Source: Tundrisphaera sp051175315 (GTDB taxonomy: Bacteria > Planctomycetota > Planctomycetia > Isosphaerales > Isosphaeraceae). From it: a stretch of DNA of 64,000 nt. The position numbers and the translations under genes are program-made. Of this stretch, positions 1-13,660 are shown piece after piece. The stretch lies in contig NZ_CP195100.1 in the NCBI RefSeq assembly GCF_051175315.1, forward strand, positions 992,001-1,056,000, in the 5' to 3' direction. The notes under the pieces are model-generated. The model ran no database searches, was not told where the DNA came from, and saw only the letters and a list, made by a program, of their open reading frames with translations. Position 1 is the first letter of the stretch; each line of letters opens with the position of its first letter.

Positions 1-947
1 GCCGCCTCCTGCCGGTCCAGGTCAGCGGCAGCGACGGCCAGATCGACCCGGGCGACGACGGCCTCAAGGTCGTCCCCGACGCCCTGGGCCTGGAAAACTA
101 CGTCCTCCGGCTCGCCCCCACCCCGGCGGAAAACGCCCGCGTCTGGGCGGCCCTGCCCCCCATCACCGGCGCCAATCGCTTCGGCCCGCCCCGAGCGGGG
201 GCCTTCGTGCTGGCCAAGGCGGGCCGCGACCCGCTGATGATCGCCCAAGATGCCGCCGGCAAGGGTCGGGTCATCGCCTTCGGCGGCGAGACCTGGCCCT
301 GGGCCCGCGCGACCGACGAGGGCCGCGTGGCCCACGCCAAGTTCTGGAGGCAGGCGATCCTCTGGCTGGCCCGCAAGGAGGATGCGGGGGAAAGCCGGGT
401 GGACCTCAAGCTCGACGCCCGCCGCGTCTCGGCCGGGCAGAAGCTCGACCTGACCGCCTCCGCCCGCGACGCCCGCAACGAGCCGATCCCCGACGCCCAG
501 TTCGAGTCCACCGTGACCCGGCTCTCCGCCTCCGGCCAGCCTGAGGGGAAGCCCGAGGCGGTGCCCTTCTACCTCCAGGGGGACGACGCAAAGGGGGCCT
601 ACTTCGCCGGCGGGCAGCCGGGCGAGTACCTCGTCGAGGTCAAGGGCACCCGGGGCGGCCAGCCCATCGGCTCGGCCTCGGCCCGATTCATGGTCTACCA
701 GGACGACCGGGAGTTGGAGAACCCCGCCGCCGACCCCGCCCTGCTCCGCCAGATCGCCGAGATCACCGGCGGCGCTTCGCTCCGCGCCGAGGAGTTGGAG
801 AAGCACCTCAAGGACCTCGGCCCCGAGGCGGCCGAGAGCGTCCATCAGACCGAGCATCGGCTCTGGGACAACTGGACCTTCTTCCTGATCTACGCCGGAC
901 TGCTCTGCGCCGAGTGGGGTCTCCGCAAGGCCAAGGGCTGGGTCTGA
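1..947 (+). CDS. GATase-like membrane protein, 5' end outside window
   Basis: The frame is open from the first bases of the window to TGA at 947, so only the last 314 or so residues are present. The visible part has an AFGGETWPW segment followed by a FWRQAILWLAR stretch, a pattern I associate with the class-I-glutamine-amidotransferase-like domain found in large planctomycete membrane proteins. An Ig-like beta-rich region follows (residues about 130-220 of the visible part). A single hydrophobic segment (FFLIYAGLLCAEWGL) lies near the C terminus and a short basic tail ends the protein, which would place the beta-rich part outside the cytoplasm. Such proteins are usually next to MoxR/VWA genes, but the upstream context is missing. 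The GATase assignment is inference; no catalytic Cys-His pair can be checked. Confidence 0.7.
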   Translation, partial: RLLPVQVSGSDGQIDPGDDGLKVVPDALGLENYVLRLAPTPAENARVWAALPPITGANRFGPPRAGAFVLAKAGRDPLMIAQDAAGKGRVIAFGGETWPWARATDEGRVAHAKFWRQAILWLARKEDAGESRVDLKLDARRVSAGQKLDLTASARDARNEPIPDAQFESTVTRLSASGQPEGKPEAVPFYLQGDDAKGAYFAGGQPGEYLVEVKGTRGGQPIGSASARFMVYQDDRELENPAADPALLRQIAEITGGASLRAEELEKHLKDLGPEAAESVHQTEHRLWDNWTFFLIYAGLLCAEWGLRKAKGWV

Positions 948-1232
948 CCGGTGCGGCCCCGACCGACGATCGAGGAGGCGGTCGCGATCCCGGGACTTAG
1001 GTCGGAGCCCGGGTCGATCCGAACGGAGGCCGGCGCGGGGGGAGAAAATCCGCGGACCGCCCGATTGTCTCCGGAAAAGTGACATAGGGTTGATTGTGCA
1101 CCGGGACTCGGCCCCTGGCCTCCCGGGAGGCGATCGCGGACTGGATCCGATGGAGGGGAATCACCTCCACGGGCCGGGCGGCCGCCGCTCGCACCGACGG
1201 ATCAATCCATCGATCAGAGTGAGGAACACTTG

Positions 1233-1979
1233 ATGACGTTCTTGTCGCGAGCCCGCCGAGTTGCCGTGATCCTGGGTTTCGGGTCGATCCTGGCCGCCAG
1301 CGAGGCTCGCGCCGGCTTCGTCGTGACCGCGGAGGCGGCCGGCGTCCAAAATTCCCAACTTTCCGGGGTGGTCACCGAATCGTTCGACAAGATCGCGACC
1401 GGCAAGTACACCAGCCTCACCACGGCGGTCGGCACGATCACCTCGCCGGGCCTGTCGGTCATCGCGGCCGACGCTTATGGGGGCGCCGGCGGCTCGGGTC
1501 GCTATGCCGCGATCGGGGCCCAGAGCGGGACCCTGACGGCCACCCTGACCCTGCTCAACCCTCAGTCGTACTTCGGCTTCTGGTGGTCCGCGGCCGATCC
1601 CAACAACCTGATCGACTTCCTCTCGCAGGGGAAGGTGGTCGCCAGTTTCGATCCGAGCAAGGCCCTGGGCAGCCTGGGCAATAGCTATTTCAGGAACCCC
1701 AACAATACCGCGAACGCGGGCGAGAAGTACGCTTACCTGAACATCTACGGGACCGACGGTTCGACCTTCGACCAGATCCGATTCACCAACCTGACGGCGG
1801 GCAGCGGCTACGAGACCGACAACTGGAGCATCCGCTCGGCACCCGTCACCACCGCCTATTCCGGGGCAACCCTCAACGGTGCCGTCGTCGGGGCCGTGCC
1901 CGAGCCGAGCAGCCTGGCCCTGGTCGCTTCAGGGTTGGCGGGCCTGGTCGGCCTTCGCCTCCGCCGGAAGGCCGCCTGA
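1233..1979 (+). CDS. PEP-CTERM sorting-domain protein
   Basis: A 248-residue secreted protein. The N terminus (TFLSRARRVAVILGFGSILAASEARA) is a Sec signal peptide with a basic start, hydrophobic core and an A-x-A-type cleavage site. The C terminus has the full PEP-CTERM signature: VPEPSSLALV, then a hydrophobic run, then the basic tail LRLRRKAA. In known systems this tail is processed by an exosortase and is linked to exopolysaccharide production. The middle is a beta-rich extracellular domain of unknown function with aromatic residues (YFGFWWSAADPNN). I take ATG at 1233, eight bases after GAGG at 1221-1224; a TTG at 1230 is too close to that site. A perfect hairpin (2017-2046) ends the transcript. 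No exosortase gene is in the window; a polysaccharide export gene lies at 36.3 kb. Confidence 0.88.
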   Translation: MTFLSRARRVAVILGFGSILAASEARAGFVVTAEAAGVQNSQLSGVVTESFDKIATGKYTSLTTAVGTITSPGLSVIAADAYGGAGGSGRYAAIGAQSGTLTATLTLLNPQSYFGFWWSAADPNNLIDFLSQGKVVASFDPSKALGSLGNSYFRNPNNTANAGEKYAYLNIYGTDGSTFDQIRFTNLTAGSGYETDNWSIRSAPVTTAYSGATLNGAVVGAVPEPSSLALVASGLAGLVGLRLRRKAA

Positions 1980-2016
1980 TCGTCCCGCATGAGCGAGCAC
2001 AAATCGATTCCCGCCC

Positions 2017-2046
2017 CGGGCCCGGTCGCCCCTTCGACCGGGCCCG
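2017..2046. terminator. bidirectional hairpin between PEP-CTERM gene and nadB
   Basis: A perfect 12-bp inverted repeat (CGGGCCCGGTCG, loop CCCCTT) sits in the 84-bp gap between two convergent genes. There is no T tract on either side, so it would act as a GC hairpin terminator on both strands. Confidence 0.6.
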
Positions 2047-2063
2047 ATGACGTTTCGAAGGGT

Positions 2064-3728
2064 TCAGCCGCGGCTCAGCACCCCGTCGGCATCCGCCCGT
2101 TCGGCGACGAATGGGGGGCGATGGAAGGCCAGGTGGCGGGCCCATGCGGAATCGGTGGCAGGGAAGTCGCGTCGGGTGTGGACCCCTCGCGACTCCTCGC
2201 GCCCATCGGCGGCGGCGATCATGAGCCGCGCCACGGTGAGCATGTTCTGTAGCGTCCATCCGTCGGGGCCGTCGAAGGTCTGGTCCAGGGCATAGCGGCA
2301 CCAGAAATCGACCTGCTCGGCCGCCTCGGACAGGCCCCGGGCATCGCGGGTGATCCCGACCGATCGCCACATCAGGGCGCGGAGCGATTCCCGGATATCG
2401 GCCAGATCCAGGGGGCTCCGCGCCGGGCCGGGACCGGACTGGGCCGAGATGGGCGGGACTTCCAGGCGGGCGGGGTCGGCCTTTCCCAGAGTCCGGGCGA
2501 TGTCCTCGGCGGCCCTCGCGCCGTGGACCAGCCCTTCGAGCAGGCTATTGGAGGCCAGGCGGTTGGCCCCGTGGAGCCCGGAACTGGTGACCTCGCCGGC
2601 CGCCCAGAGGCCGGGCAGGTCGGTCCGGCCGTCCTTGTCGATGGTCACCCCCCCGATCATGTAATGGGCACCGGGCCGGACCGGGATCGGATCGCGGGTG
2701 ATGTCGAGGTCGAACCCCCGGCACAGGGCGGCGATGCCCGGGAACCGAGCGCGGACGTAGTCCGGGTCGAGATGCGAGAGGTCGAGGTAGACGTTGGGAT
2801 GCTGGGTCTTCGCCATCCGGTCGACGATCGCCCGCGAGACGTCGTCGCGCGGGGCGAGCTCGGCGTCGGGGTGGTACTCGGGCATGAACCGGACGCCGGC
2901 CCGATCGCGGAGGTAGGCCCCTTCCCCCCGCAGCGCCTCGGTCAGGAGGTGGCGCGACGACCCGGCGATGTAGAGCACGGTTGGGTGGAACTGCATGAAC
3001 TCCATGTCGCGCAGCTCGGCCCCGGCGCGATAGGCGAGGGCGTGGCCGTCGGCGGTGGCGATCCCCGGGTTGGTCGTCTCCCGGAAGAGTTGCCCCGCCC
3101 CCCCGGTGGCCAGCACCGTCGCTCGGGCCCAGATCAGGGTCGGACCCCGGCGGCGGTCCCAGACCAGGGCACCCCGGCACATCCCATCGTGGGTCAGCAG
3201 GTCGATCGTGAAGCTGTTCTGCCAGATCCGAACATTCGGCCGGGCCCGCGCCTTCTGGATTACGGCCCGCATCAGCTCGATCCCGGTGGCGTCGCCCAGG
3301 GCGTGGACGATCCGGGCGTGCGAGTGTCCGCCCTCGCGGGTGAGGGCCACCTGGCCGTCCCTCTGGTCGAACGCGGTCCCCCAGGCGATCAGCTCGTTGA
3401 TCCGCCCGGGGGCCTCGCGGACCACCAGCTCGACCGTCTCCGGATCGCACAGGCCCTTGCCCGCGGCGAGGGTATCCGCGATGTGGTCCTCGAAGTGGTC
3501 TTCGGGATCGAGGACTCCCGCGATCCCTCCCTGCGCATAGGTGCTGTTGCTCTCCCTGACCTCATCCTTGGTCACCACCAGGACGCGGTGCGAGTCCGGC
3601 ACCCCGAGCGCCGCCCGGAGGCCGGCCACGCCGCCCCCGACGATCAGGACGTCGACGAAGTGGTGAGGTAGGTCGCGCGGATCGAAATCGATCAGATAAC
3701 GGCGGGGGAGGACGAGCGGCTGGATCAT
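2064..3728 (-). CDS. nadB: L-aspartate oxidase
   Basis: A 554-residue flavoprotein that oxidises L-aspartate to iminoaspartate, the first step of de novo NAD synthesis with NadA. Seen in order: FAD-binding GGGVAGLRAALG near residues 31-42; STYAQGGIAGVL; the active-site loop EFMQFHPTVLY; RGEGAYLRDRAG; the HYMIGGV segment with a preceding catalytic-type Arg; and GLWAAGEVTSSGLHGANRLASNSLLE, the C-terminal FAD signature. Length and order match the family (about 530-550). I chose ATG at 3728 because the protein family starts a few residues before the YLIDFDPRDL segment; a TTG at 3818 overlapping the upstream stop would add 30 Pro/Arg-rich residues of no family resemblance. No strong ribosome site precedes 3728, so the start is less certain than the product. 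No nadA or nadC gene is nearby. Confidence 0.92.
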   Translation of the reverse strand: MIQPLVLPRRYLIDFDPRDLPHHFVDVLIVGGGVAGLRAALGVPDSHRVLVVTKDEVRESNSTYAQGGIAGVLDPEDHFEDHIADTLAAGKGLCDPETVELVVREAPGRINELIAWGTAFDQRDGQVALTREGGHSHARIVHALGDATGIELMRAVIQKARARPNVRIWQNSFTIDLLTHDGMCRGALVWDRRRGPTLIWARATVLATGGAGQLFRETTNPGIATADGHALAYRAGAELRDMEFMQFHPTVLYIAGSSRHLLTEALRGEGAYLRDRAGVRFMPEYHPDAELAPRDDVSRAIVDRMAKTQHPNVYLDLSHLDPDYVRARFPGIAALCRGFDLDITRDPIPVRPGAHYMIGGVTIDKDGRTDLPGLWAAGEVTSSGLHGANRLASNSLLEGLVHGARAAEDIARTLGKADPARLEVPPISAQSGPGPARSPLDLADIRESLRALMWRSVGITRDARGLSEAAEQVDFWCRYALDQTFDGPDGWTLQNMLTVARLMIAAADGREESRGVHTRRDFPATDSAWARHLAFHRPPFVAERADADGVLSRG

Positions 3729-3814
3729 CGGATGCGACCGCCCGGGGACGGATCTCCGTGGGATCGGGGCGGCGCCGCGGCCTGGGCCCGGCCGCCGCCC
3801 CGGAGGGTTCGTTT

Positions 3815-9280
<5,466 letters not shown>

Positions 9281-9370
9281 GGCGCGTGCTCCTCCGGCGG
9301 ACGATCGACGATCAGATGAGACCCATTATACGCCCTCCGCAACCCGAGGGCACAACCACTCTGACGAATG

Positions 9371-9411
9371 ACAGGGGCCTTCGCCGCCCGATGGGTGGCG
9401 AAGGCCCCTGT
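9371..9411. terminator. 15-bp perfect hairpin downstream of lipoprotein gene
   Basis: ACAGGGGCCTTCGCC and its exact complement are separated by an 11-base loop. The hairpin lies 62 bp beyond the stop of the minus-strand lipoprotein gene and before the start of the repeat-protein gene, so it most likely ends the DUF1559/lipoprotein transcript. No T tract follows on the minus strand. Confidence 0.6.
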
Positions 9412-9473
9412 TGTGGTCGCTGCGGATCGTCGTCGGATCGGGCCGCCGGGCCCGCTCATGGCCGATGCCGGGT

Positions 9474-9917
9474 TCAGTCGGTCAACTCGAAGTCGAAGGT
9501 ATTCGACCCGCTCACGACCTTCGCCTTCAACCCGGAGGTGTCGGGCTTCTCGTACTTCTGCGGGGTGAGGATCTTCTTGGGGACGGGCTTGGTGGGGACG
9601 TAGTCGAGGACCGGCTCGTCGTGGGAGTAGACGGTGACCGCGTAATCCCCGAGCATCGCCCCGTCGCCGGGATCCTGGGTCTGGAGGGTGTAGGAGCCGT
9701 CCGGCTGGATCTCGGCGGTGGCGTTCCGGCCCTCCGGCGAGGCGGGCAGGAAGGTGACCGTCCCCTTGGGGACGGGATTCCCCTTGTATGTCACCTTGCC
9801 AGAAACCCGCGCCATCTCCGGCCCGGACGATCCGCAGGCGAAGGCGGCCAGGGTCGCAGCGGCCACGGCCAGCAGGCGGGCCCGGCGAAGTGCCTTCGAC
9901 GTGAAGTCGGAAATCAT
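9474..9917 (-). CDS. carboxypeptidase-regulatory-like lipoprotein
   Basis: A 147-residue exported lipoprotein. The N terminus (about residues 12-28, ARLLAVAAATLAAFAC) is a lipoprotein signal with the lipidated Cys after AFA. The rest is a single transthyretin-like beta-sandwich: VSGKVTYKGNPVPKGTVTFLP, then PDGSYTL and DYAVTVYS, as in carboxypeptidase-regulatory-like domains. Small lipoproteins of this kind are repeatedly found next to DUF1559 pseudopilins in planctomycetes. Here it lies 95 bp downstream of such a gene on the same strand, so the two are probably co-transcribed. ATG at 9917 places the signal peptide correctly; a longer frame upstream to 10118 overlaps the DUF1559 gene and is not credible. 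Function is unknown. Confidence 0.85.
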   Translation of the reverse strand: MISDFTSKALRRARLLAVAAATLAAFACGSSGPEMARVSGKVTYKGNPVPKGTVTFLPASPEGRNATAEIQPDGSYTLQTQDPGDGAMLGDYAVTVYSHDEPVLDYVPTKPVPKKILTPQKYEKPDTSGLKAKVVSGSNTFDFELTD

Positions 9918-10012
9918 CGGATTCGCATCCCGAAAAAGAAGAGGGCTCGGGCGAGGATCGCCCGCCGATGCGGATGCGATCGCCCGCCGGAGCCCGATGA
10001 AGACTCCAACAA

Positions 10013-11059
10013 TCAATAGGCGTCGCTCGAGATCACCTCGCCCAGGTTCCGGGTGCTCAGGGCCTGGTAGGTCGCCATGTTGATCGTGGACTTGATGAAC
10101 TTCACCGAGCCGTCGCACATCACGAAGTTGCCGCCGCCGGGGTGCTGGCTCCGGAAGCTATACCACAGATACCAGTTCCCGGTGGCGCTGGCCCCGGCCG
10201 TGCTGGCGCTGCCGTTGCCGGTGATCACGAACCCGGGGGCGATGTAGTTGAGCGGCAGGGCGGTCGAGCCGACGGTCTGGTTGGCCTCCACCCAGGCATT
10301 CCACTTGGTCACCCGCATGAGCTGCTCGCCGGCCATGAGGGTGTTGGAGGTGCCGTCGACGATCTCCGAGATGCGGACGCCCGGGCACTCCCGCCAGAAG
10401 ATCCCGCTGCCGGTCGGCGGGGGCGGGGGGACGGTCGCCCCGCCGGTCGGGTCGCCGAGCTGGGCACCGCGGCAGTTGTACCCCTGGGTCGCGTTGAACG
10501 TGGAGACGCCGGCCGCCGGGCAGCTCGAGCAATTCAGGCAGTTGTCGCCGACGTTCCCGACGTACGAAGTCCCGGCCGCCGAGGCACCGTCGTTGATCTC
10601 GTCGGCGTTCTCCAGGTCCCTGGGCCGGCTGCTGTCCGAGGGGCAGAGCAGCGTGTTGAGCACGGTGTCGCGGACGGTCGTGTTCTGCATGCCGAGCTTC
10701 TCGGTCGTCTTCCAGCCGGCGTTCGACGTCCCCCACATAAAGTTGAAGTTCACCGAATTGTACAGGGCCTGCTGCTCCATCTGCGGGAGCACGAAGACGA
10801 TCCAGCTCGAGTTGTTCCAGACGTAGTTGGCGGTCGAGTAGTTCGGATGCAGATAGAGGTTGGATGGGAATGTATCCGAGATGCTGTGATAATTGTGGCA
10901 GGCCATCCCGAGTTGCTTCATGTTGTTGACGCACTGGGCGCGTCGGGCGGCCTCGCGCGCCGCCTGCACGGCCGGCAGCAGCAGGGCGATCAGGACGGCG
11001 ATGATCGCGATCACCACCAGCAGCTCGATCAGCGTGAATCCTCGTGCACGACGCACCAT
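10013..11059 (-). CDS. DUF1559 type-II-pseudopilin-like protein
   Basis: A 348-residue DUF1559 protein. It begins with a class III (prepilin) leader, MVRRARG, followed by FTLIELLVVIAIIAVLIALLLP; the peptidase would cut after G7 and E5 of the mature chain is present. The alanine-rich helix ends in REAARRAQCVNNMKQLGMACHNY, the DUF1559 start. The body contains several Cys (NCLNCSSCPAAG) and the C terminus holds the typical H-P-G-G-x-N-F-x-x-C-D-G-S-V motif near residue 317. ATG at 11059 follows AGGAGG by seven bases, a strong site. Planctomycete genomes carry dozens of these; their role is thought to involve envelope-associated pseudopilus-like structures, but this is not established. Likely first gene of a two-gene operon. 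Confidence 0.93.
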   Translation of the reverse strand: MVRRARGFTLIELLVVIAIIAVLIALLLPAVQAAREAARRAQCVNNMKQLGMACHNYHSISDTFPSNLYLHPNYSTANYVWNNSSWIVFVLPQMEQQALYNSVNFNFMWGTSNAGWKTTEKLGMQNTTVRDTVLNTLLCPSDSSRPRDLENADEINDGASAAGTSYVGNVGDNCLNCSSCPAAGVSTFNATQGYNCRGAQLGDPTGGATVPPPPPTGSGIFWRECPGVRISEIVDGTSNTLMAGEQLMRVTKWNAWVEANQTVGSTALPLNYIAPGFVITGNGSASTAGASATGNWYLWYSFRSQHPGGGNFVMCDGSVKFIKSTINMATYQALSTRNLGEVISSDAY

Positions 11060-11397
11060 GTCGGCCTCCTGGGCCTGAGTCGGATGATTCGGAAGACGTT
11101 GACGAAGAGCGGAGGCACTCGCGCGATCATCCGTCCCAGGAAAGGGGCGATGAGATGGCGACGACCAGCGAATGCGTTCTTTGGGGGAGATCCTTCATGC
11201 AAGTTATCGATGACGCTCTGCCTTGACAATGATCGTTTTTCGAATTTTATGTACGGCTGCGCATTCACTTGAATGAGACTCCGCACGCTTGCATCCTTCA
11301 ATCGGGGCTATGCATTTCACGCGCCAGGAACGGACGTGCCGAAACTTTGGTTCGATCGGCCGAAATGAAGTTGTCCTGCTGCCGATTCGAGCAAGAT
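11060..11397. other. intergenic region between DUF1559 gene and insertion sequence
   Basis: This 338-bp stretch contains no convincing gene. It is clearly richer in A+T than its surroundings between 11205 and 11290. On the minus strand it holds GAAAAACGATCA, a string that recurs in near-identical form (GAAAAACCGATCA) upstream of the second DUF1559/lipoprotein pair at about 24.9 kb. It presumably carries the promoter of the DUF1559 gene; no confident -35/-10 pair was identified on that strand. Confidence 0.5.
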
Positions 11398-12284
11398 TAG
11401 GGCGTGTCTGGCAATAGTGCCTTCAGCAACCGTTCAAGCATCGCCAGCTTGACCATCGCCTCGAAGTTCTCCGCCAGCTTCTCGAACCGCGTCGCAACCC
11501 GCCGCCGATCCTTCAGCCACCCGATGCAACGCTCCACCACGTTGCGACGGCGATACGACGCCTTGTCGAACCCCCGGACCCGCCTCTCATTGGACTTGGT
11601 CGGGATCACCGAGGCGATCCCCCGGCGACGGTTGGATCGGCGGATCTTCCGCGAGCTATAGCCCTTGTCGCCGGCCAACTTCCTGGGCCGGCTCCGGGGT
11701 CGGCCCCTCCGGCCGGGCACGCGTACCCGGCCCATTACCGCCTCGAACTGGGTCGCCTCGTGCCGCTGGCCGGCGGTCACCGTCACCGCCATCGGGAGGC
11801 CCTTGCCGTCGCAGATCAGGTGGATCTTCGAACCGAAGCCGCCGCGAGAGCGGCCCAACGCGTGGTCGGCCGGCTCGGCGGCCGTCCCGTGGGTCGGCGA
11901 GGCACCGGCGGCGTCGCGGCTCGCCCGGATCGAGGAGCCGTCGATGCAGAACAGGTCCCAGTCGATCTTGCCGGCGGCGTCGAGCCGCACATGCAGGGCC
12001 TCGAGCAGCCGGGCCCAGGTCCCGTCCTTGGCCCAGCGGTTGAACCGCTCGTAGACGGTCTGCCATGGGCCGTAGGTTGGCCTGGGCAGGTCACGCCAGG
12101 GGGAGCCGGTGTGGAGGATCCAGAGGATGCCGTCGATCACCCGGCGGTGCCCCTTCCAGGGGTGGCCGGGCCGGGCGTTGGTGGGCAGGAGCGGCTCGAT
12201 GGCGGCGTAATGCTCGTCGGAGAGGGCGTGTCGGAGTTGAGCCAAGGTCGTGAGGGTGCTGGTGGGGTGATCCGTCCACTCCAA
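11397..12284 (-). CDS. IS5-family DDE transposase
   Basis: A 295-residue transposase. The N-terminal part (DEHYAAIEPLLPTNARPGHP, then RVIDGILWILHTGSPWRDLP) is the IS5-type insertion-element domain; the catalytic core has D115 (in CIDGSSIR), D206 (in GDKGYSS) and E251 (in VVERCIGWLKDRRRVATRFEK), the DDE triad with the usual spacing to Y-R-x-R-N-x-V-E-R. There is no internal frameshift, unlike many relatives that split the gene in two. Translation begins at TTG 12284; no ATG or GTG is available upstream of the conserved N terminus. The stop codon TAA lies outside the element: the last codon CCC is the terminal base triplet, and TA of the target plus the next base complete the stop. Confidence 0.93.
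   Translation of the reverse strand: MEWTDHPTSTLTTLAQLRHALSDEHYAAIEPLLPTNARPGHPWKGHRRVIDGILWILHTGSPWRDLPRPTYGPWQTVYERFNRWAKDGTWARLLEALHVRLDAAGKIDWDLFCIDGSSIRASRDAAGASPTHGTAAEPADHALGRSRGGFGSKIHLICDGKGLPMAVTVTAGQRHEATQFEAVMGRVRVPGRRGRPRSRPRKLAGDKGYSSRKIRRSNRRRGIASVIPTKSNERRVRGFDKASYRRRNVVERCIGWLKDRRRVATRFEKLAENFEAMVKLAMLERLLKALLPDTP
11400..11416. repeat. left terminal inverted repeat of IS
   Basis: GGGCGTGTCTGGCAATA, identical to the reverse complement of 12301-12317; immediately outside is TA. Confidence 0.93.
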
Positions 12285-12300
12285 TCGTATGGGCCGAGGC

Positions 12301-12317
12301 TATTGCCAGACACGCCC
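12301..12317. repeat. right terminal inverted repeat of IS
   Basis: TATTGCCAGACACGCCC, the exact complement of the left end; followed by TA at 12318-12319. Confidence 0.93.
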
Positions 12318-12375
12318 TAGGCCGGGAGGCGCACGTGGTTGCCTCCCTTCGATGACCGCCCCGGCGACCCAGCGA

Positions 12376-13473
12376 TCAGCGACCCGGCATGATCCCTTCG
12401 TGGACCAGCCGGGGGGCGATGGTGGCGACGGTGGACCCCGCCGGATCCAGGATCCGGGCCGTCGCGAGGAACGTCCCCGGCGCGAAGTCGTCGATCGGCC
12501 ACGACGCCACGGCGCGGGCGAATTTGAGGCCCTCGGGCCCGAATCGCTCGATCGTGGCCGGGATTGTGCGCACAATCCCCCCGTCGAGGCCGTGGATGCG
12601 GATCTCGACCGGACCGACCGCGCCCACCTGCGTCGGCGGGATCGCCACCACGGCGCGGGATCGGGCCCGCTCCGGCTGGACCCACGGGGTCTCGACCCAC
12701 ATCGGATACAGCGAGGCCTGGACCGCGGGCGTGGACTCCGTGGCCAAAGCCTGCCGCAACGACGGAACCAGCTTCACCTTCGCCTGCGAGGCCGGCTGCT
12801 GGACCGAGAGGGGAGAGCCGTAGGCGAACGTCCGGTCGACCCGGGCGGCGCCATCGCTGAAGCACAATTCCGCATCGAGCGACAGGACCGCCCCCGGCAC
12901 GGCGGAGAACCCCGGGAAGTTGGCCCAGGGGAGCTTGAACTCCAGGTCGTAGGACGAGTCAGTCGCGGTGGCCGCGACCTCGACCCCCTTCAGCTCCGGA
13001 TTCCCGGAGGCCGTGCCCTTGCGCACCGACCACCGAGGGCCGATCTTGTCCTTATCGAAGGCGGTGAAGTACATGTGGACCGCGCCGGGCGACCACTCCT
13101 TGCCGCGGAACGCGTCGTCGGGCCGGGCGTCGATGTAGAATTCGACCGCGTCGCCATTGAACAGGCCGCCGATCGGGCTGGGGTTGGCCTGCTTCTTGTC
13201 GAGCGAGCGGAGGCCGATGTACAGCGCCTCGTCGTCCCACTGGTAGAAGAACTGCGAGGCCCGGTTGGCCGGATCCTTGTGGTTGTAAGCGATCGGGGTG
13301 CAGAACGCCCGCGACCACTCGTCGAGCTTGCCGTCGACCGCGATCTTGCCCTCGGCCCGGGTCACGAAGCCCCGGACCCCGGCCGTCCGGGCATGCGGCT
13401 GATCCTCGGCCGCGACCGCGGCCCCGCCCAGGGCCAGACACATCGCCAGCCCCGCACCGATCGCCTTGCGCAT
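12376..13473 (-). CDS. secreted CBM9-like carbohydrate-binding protein
   Basis: A 365-residue protein with a Sec signal peptide (MRKAIGAGLAMCLALGGAAVAA). The first 210 residues look like a family-9 carbohydrate-binding or DOMON-like domain: the opening IAVDGKLDEW, FFYQWDDEALYIGLRSLDKK, GDAVEFYIDARPD and the closing SYDLEFKLPWANFPGF are hallmarks. In characterised members this fold binds sugar ends; here no catalytic module is attached. The C-terminal third (PVEIRIHGLDG, ATARILDPAG) looks like an Ig-like domain. ATG at 13473 gives a clean signal peptide but no good ribosome site is visible. The gene ends only 59 bp from the insertion sequence, so its terminator region may have been displaced by the insertion. 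Confidence 0.82.
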   Translation of the reverse strand: MRKAIGAGLAMCLALGGAAVAAEDQPHARTAGVRGFVTRAEGKIAVDGKLDEWSRAFCTPIAYNHKDPANRASQFFYQWDDEALYIGLRSLDKKQANPSPIGGLFNGDAVEFYIDARPDDAFRGKEWSPGAVHMYFTAFDKDKIGPRWSVRKGTASGNPELKGVEVAATATDSSYDLEFKLPWANFPGFSAVPGAVLSLDAELCFSDGAARVDRTFAYGSPLSVQQPASQAKVKLVPSLRQALATESTPAVQASLYPMWVETPWVQPERARSRAVVAIPPTQVGAVGPVEIRIHGLDGGIVRTIPATIERFGPEGLKFARAVASWPIDDFAPGTFLATARILDPAGSTVATIAPRLVHEGIMPGR

Positions 13474-13660
13474 GGTGGTACTCGATCTTTTCCAAGGAAG
13501 GGGATTCGTCCTCCTCGCCGGGGACGTCGCCGGATGCTACGGGGCGCCGGCGGGCGACGCAACCGGGCGACGCCCGCGGGTTGACCGGGGCCGGGCCCGC
13601 GCCATAATGGGGCGAACGGCCTACCGCGCCGGCCCAACCCCACCCGCGACGAGATCCCCG

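Larger units (their letters stand above)
11400..12317 (-). mobile_element. complete IS5-family insertion sequence, 918 bp
   Basis: The element is bounded by 17-bp perfect inverted repeats (GGGCGTGTCTGGCAATA at 11400-11416 and its complement at 12301-12317) and flanked on both sides by TA (11398-11399 and 12318-12319), a two-base target duplication. It holds one transposase gene filling nearly the whole length. Intact ends, a direct duplication and an unbroken gene indicate recent or still possible activity. TA/YTAR target choice and the DDE transposase fit IS5-family groups such as IS427 or IS5 itself; the group is not certain. Confidence 0.92.

Noticed and set aside
1118..1131. Perfect 14-bp palindrome GCCTCCCGGGAGGC upstream of the PEP-CTERM gene
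   Set aside because: Short GC palindromes are expected by chance at this base composition, and no second copy was seen; no function could be assigned.
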